The position numbers and the translations under genes are program-made. From Mycolicibacterium mucogenicum DSM 44124 (GTDB lineage Bacteria > Actinomycetota > Actinomycetes > Mycobacteriales > Mycobacteriaceae), in assembly GCF_005670685.2 (NCBI RefSeq), contig NZ_CP062008.1:1674001-1738000 (forward strand): 64,000 nt of DNA. Direction: 5' to 3'. The notes under the pieces were generated by a model, which saw only the letters and a program-made list of their open reading frames with translations, was not told where the DNA came from and did not search any database. Below are positions 61,742 through 64,000 of this stretch, one piece after another. Position 1 is the first letter of the stretch, and every line of letters begins with the position of its first letter.

Positions 61742-63024
61742 GTTCGACCCGCACTGAGCCGGGCCCCGGCGAGCGCACCGATGAAGAGCGCCAACAACAT
61801 CCAGCCCGCGCTCGTGCCCAGCCCGTTCTTGGCCATCAGCAGTAGTGCCACCCCGGCCGCGCAGACCAGCACACCGGCCACCGTCGACGCGCGCCCCGTC
61901 GCCCGGACGCGCGCGTCCCACCAGCGCAGCGGATTGTGCTCGAGCGGGGACAGCAACAGGAACATGACCGTCATCGCCACGGCGAAGACCAGCGCGCGGA
62001 TCGCGATGTTGCGCCAGAAGTATGGGGCTGCCGGATCGTAGGCGTCCAGGCCCACGGCATGCAGGCTGAACGTCGCGACGGCGATGGCCGCGATGTGCCA
62101 CAGGTACAACGTCATCGCCCCGCTGTTGCCCACCACGATCAGGTACCAGATGCGGGGACGCTCGGCCCACCGGCGGACCGCACCGGCGCAGGCGATGAAC
62201 AGACTGGACATCCAGACGCATTGCAGGGCAAGCAGCAGTGTGGGCGGGGTGACGTTCGACATCCGTTCCGTGCCGGTGACCACCAGTGACACGTCGTAGG
62301 GACCGTACGTGGCAACCAGCACCTGGACGGCCAGGGTGCCGACGGCCACGGCCAGCGCCGGCTTGGGTGCGGTGAGCCGGTGCGCGTACGCCGCGCCGAT
62401 GACCATCGGAATCAGCCAGACCACAATCAGATTCGCCGCGCCGGCTTCCAGCATGTGCGTGCTGATCCGGGCCCAGTCGCCGAACGCCGCGGCCGCGATG
62501 AGGGCCGCGACGACCAGTGCGGCCGACCGCGCCGAGCGCAAGCGGGCCAAGGCGGGGACGAACGCCAGCACGATCAGGTAGGTGCCGAGGAACCACAGCA
62601 GTGCGACGGCCTCGTTGCCCAGGGCCGCGGCCGACTCGGCACCCATGGTGAACCGCACCACGATCAGGGCGACGGTCCAGGCGCCCAGGTACCACAGCGC
62701 CGGCCGGCAGAGGCGTTGCGCCCGGGTGAAAAGCCAGGTGCCCCAGGGTGTCCCGTCGCGCCAGCTGTGAATACCCGCGGCGGCTCCGGCGAAGAAGAAC
62801 AACGGCATGACCTGGAGTACCCAGGTGGCCGGCTGCAGGCTGGGTACTGCGCCCAGGGTGTTGCCGATCTGGACGCCGTCGGCGGTGATGGTGGCAAGCA
62901 ACAACGCGCAGTGACCGAACATCACGACCAGCAGCGCACCGAGGCGCGCCACGTCGATGCTGCGGTCGCGGTCGGGCGCGGTGCCGTCGATCACGGCGTG
63001 GAAGTCGGGCAACAATCTCGGCAT
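61663..63024 (-). CDS. Acyltransferase-3 family membrane protein
   Basis: The 453-residue protein has about ten membrane helices. The acyltransferase-3 start is RDRSIDVARLGALLVVMFGHCALL (about 19-42, with the conserved Arg and His), then VMPLFFFAGAAAG and YLWHIAAIAV. Such enzymes move acetyl or acyl groups to sugars or lipids on the outer face. ATG 63024 is chosen as the first start that leaves a normal lead-in; the longer frame is unsupported. The substrate is unknown. The 3' end overlaps the convergent peptidase gene. Confidence 0.83.
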   Translation of the reverse strand: MPRLLPDFHAVIDGTAPDRDRSIDVARLGALLVVMFGHCALLLATITADGVQIGNTLGAVPSLQPATWVLQVMPLFFFAGAAAGIHSWRDGTPWGTWLFTRAQRLCRPALWYLGAWTVALIVVRFTMGAESAAALGNEAVALLWFLGTYLIVLAFVPALARLRSARSAALVVAALIAAAAFGDWARISTHMLEAGAANLIVVWLIPMVIGAAYAHRLTAPKPALAVAVGTLAVQVLVATYGPYDVSLVVTGTERMSNVTPPTLLLALQCVWMSSLFIACAGAVRRWAERPRIWYLIVVGNSGAMTLYLWHIAAIAVATFSLHAVGLDAYDPAAPYFWRNIAIRALVFAVAMTVMFLLLSPLEHNPLRWWDARVRATGRASTVAGVLVCAAGVALLLMAKNGLGTSAGWMLLALFIGALAGARLSAGRTQCALTNVTVGADEPLTNVGPEADKT

Positions 63025-63067
63025 GAGCTGATGATGCCCGAGTGCCGGGCGGCGCGGATGAGTGTGA

Positions 63068-63754
63068 CTACTCAGACCCGCCGGCGACCACCGCGACGTC
63101 GGCGGCACCGTCATGCTGCCCGACGAACCGGCGAATGCGGGCCACCGCGAACACGATGCACAGCACCACGAGTGTGGGTCCGGTCGCGACGATGACGAAC
63201 TGCGAGATGTCGACCGGGTAGTTGAAGATCATGTACAGCGCGAAGACGGGATAGAAGCCGCAGAGCAGCCCGAGCCCGACGCACAGCTGCGTGTGCAGCC
63301 GGTGCCAGTCCTGGATGCTCTGCTCGGTCCAGCCGCGTTCGGGCAGGGCCGGCTCGGCGAGCGCGGGGGAGATGACGCCGGCCATCTTCTTCGAATTCGG
63401 TTTGCGCAGCAGCCCGCTGATGGCGAACGACCACACCAGCAGTGACATGGGGACGAGCTCGAGGGCCTGCACGATGCGCGGGTTCTTGGTGGTCAGCGCG
63501 ATGATCAGCGAGCACGCGGCGCCGACGATCACCACGACGTTCGCGGGCTCGACCTTGCGCTTGCGCACCATGGTCAGCGCGCCCTGCGCGGCCGCGGTGA
63601 TGATGGCCCCGACCAACGCGAGGTACGGCTCGAAGTCGAACACACGCAGCACGTAGTACGCGACCAGCGGCGGAATGGTGTTGATCGCCGTGTTGACGAT
63701 GTACTCGCGCAGGGTCTTCGGGGTGTCCATGCCGGCGTCGGCTTGCTGTGACAT
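63068..63754 (-). CDS. VC0807-like multi-helix membrane protein
   Basis: The 228-residue protein has about six membrane helices in two groups (VNTAINTIPPLVAYYVLRVF, VVVIVGAACSLIIALTT, VCGLGLLCGFYPVFALYMIF-like, VIVATGPTLVVLCIVFAVA). They are separated by a polar segment with WTEQSIQDWHRLH (about 140-155). This matches the VC0807/intracellular-septation-like family, of unknown function. AGGAG precedes ATG 63754. It lies 29 nt downstream of mbtA on the same strand and is probably co-transcribed with it, so a link to siderophore handling is possible but unproven. Confidence 0.7.
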   Translation of the reverse strand: MSQQADAGMDTPKTLREYIVNTAINTIPPLVAYYVLRVFDFEPYLALVGAIITAAAQGALTMVRKRKVEPANVVVIVGAACSLIIALTTKNPRIVQALELVPMSLLVWSFAISGLLRKPNSKKMAGVISPALAEPALPERGWTEQSIQDWHRLHTQLCVGLGLLCGFYPVFALYMIFNYPVDISQFVIVATGPTLVVLCIVFAVARIRRFVGQHDGAADVAVVAGGSE

Positions 63755-63783
63755 TCGGGTTGCTCCTGTGGCTGTTCGGAAGA

Positions 63784-64000
63784 TCAGGCGGATGTGGCGG
63801 CCGCGATGGCCCGGGTGATGGCCTTCTTGTCGACCTTGCCGACCGCGGTCAGCGGCAGCGACGGCTGTGCGACCAGGGTGTCGGGCCGGCTGTGGACCGC
63901 GACACCGCGGCTGTCGAGGTAGCCGTTGAGGTCGCTGAGGCTGACGGCCGGCCCGCTGAAAACGACCACGGCACAAATCTTTTCACCGAGGTACGGGTCG
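63784..64000 (-). CDS. mbtA: Salicyl-AMP ligase MbtA (3' end only)
   Basis: Only the last 71 residues are in the window. They form the C-terminal lid domain of an acyl-adenylating enzyme: DPYLGEKICAVVVF at the edge, LNGYLDSRGVAVHSRPD, then PLTAVGKVDKKAI with the catalytic Lys. The sequence agrees with MbtA, which activates salicylate and loads it on MbtB. The 5' part and promoter are outside the window. Confidence 0.85.
   Translation of the reverse strand, partial: DPYLGEKICAVVVFSGPAVSLSDLNGYLDSRGVAVHSRPDTLVAQPSLPLTAVGKVDKKAITRAIAAATSA

Overview
The window is a contiguous piece of a mycobacterial chromosome, most likely from a rapidly growing Mycolicibacterium-type species. The evidence is the high GC content with strong GTG/TTG start use, many leaderless promoters (a TANNNT-like -10 element 6-7 nt before the start codon), IdeR-type iron boxes, the mycobactin genes mbtI and mbtA, the methylglucose-lipopolysaccharide genes gpgP and octT, and a gene order that follows, in reverse numbering, the M. 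tuberculosis Rv2427c-Rv2384 segment (ortholog numbers are from memory).

Layout. 1-8.6 kb: a GntR regulator, ribokinase, then proA, a MoxR ATPase and its VWA partner, and the overlapping nadD-rsfS-gpgP-octT-degV run. 8.7-14.3 kb: an accessory stretch where M. tuberculosis has eis. It holds a DapB-like oxidoreductase, a lower-GC three-gene operon ending in a retropepsin-like protease, a DUF2510 membrane protein and a nitroreductase-like protein. 14.4-28 kb: comEA-comEC, a glutamine synthetase-like gene, holA, rpsT, the ATP-grasp/alpha-E/transglutaminase trio, a CBS protein, an acetyltransferase flanked by an inverted repeat, a PemK-like protein, lepA and a medium-chain oxidoreductase.

28-54 kb is dominated by sulfur. 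A probable organosulfur-salvage operon (two flavin monooxygenases, an APC permease, a GNAT and a DszC/SfnB-like monooxygenase) is followed by an MddA-like methyltransferase, a family-2 encapsulin with its cysteine desulfurase cargo, a thioester-domain-like protein lacking the cysteine, a GH15 trehalase-type enzyme, the sulfate ABC transporter subI-cysTWA, cysE-cysK, a Kup potassium transporter, and nirA-cysH-sirohydrochlorin chelatase. Three short leader ORFs ending in Cys codons stand before the thioester-like gene, subI and nirA. They look like the cysteine-responsive attenuators described in mycobacteria. Many proteins here are almost free of cysteine, and several (the encapsulin, the first monooxygenase, the permease) also have no methionine after the start. 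This is a sulfur-sparing signature that ties them into one sulfur-starvation response.

54-64 kb is iron and siderophore related: hemW, an IdeR-boxed pair of ABC half-transporters, IdeR-boxed mbtI (salicylate synthase), a MarR regulator with a divergent secreted LAS-type peptidase, an acyltransferase, a membrane protein and the 3' end of mbtA, cut by the window edge. I found no rRNA, tRNA, CRISPR array, insertion sequence or prophage.
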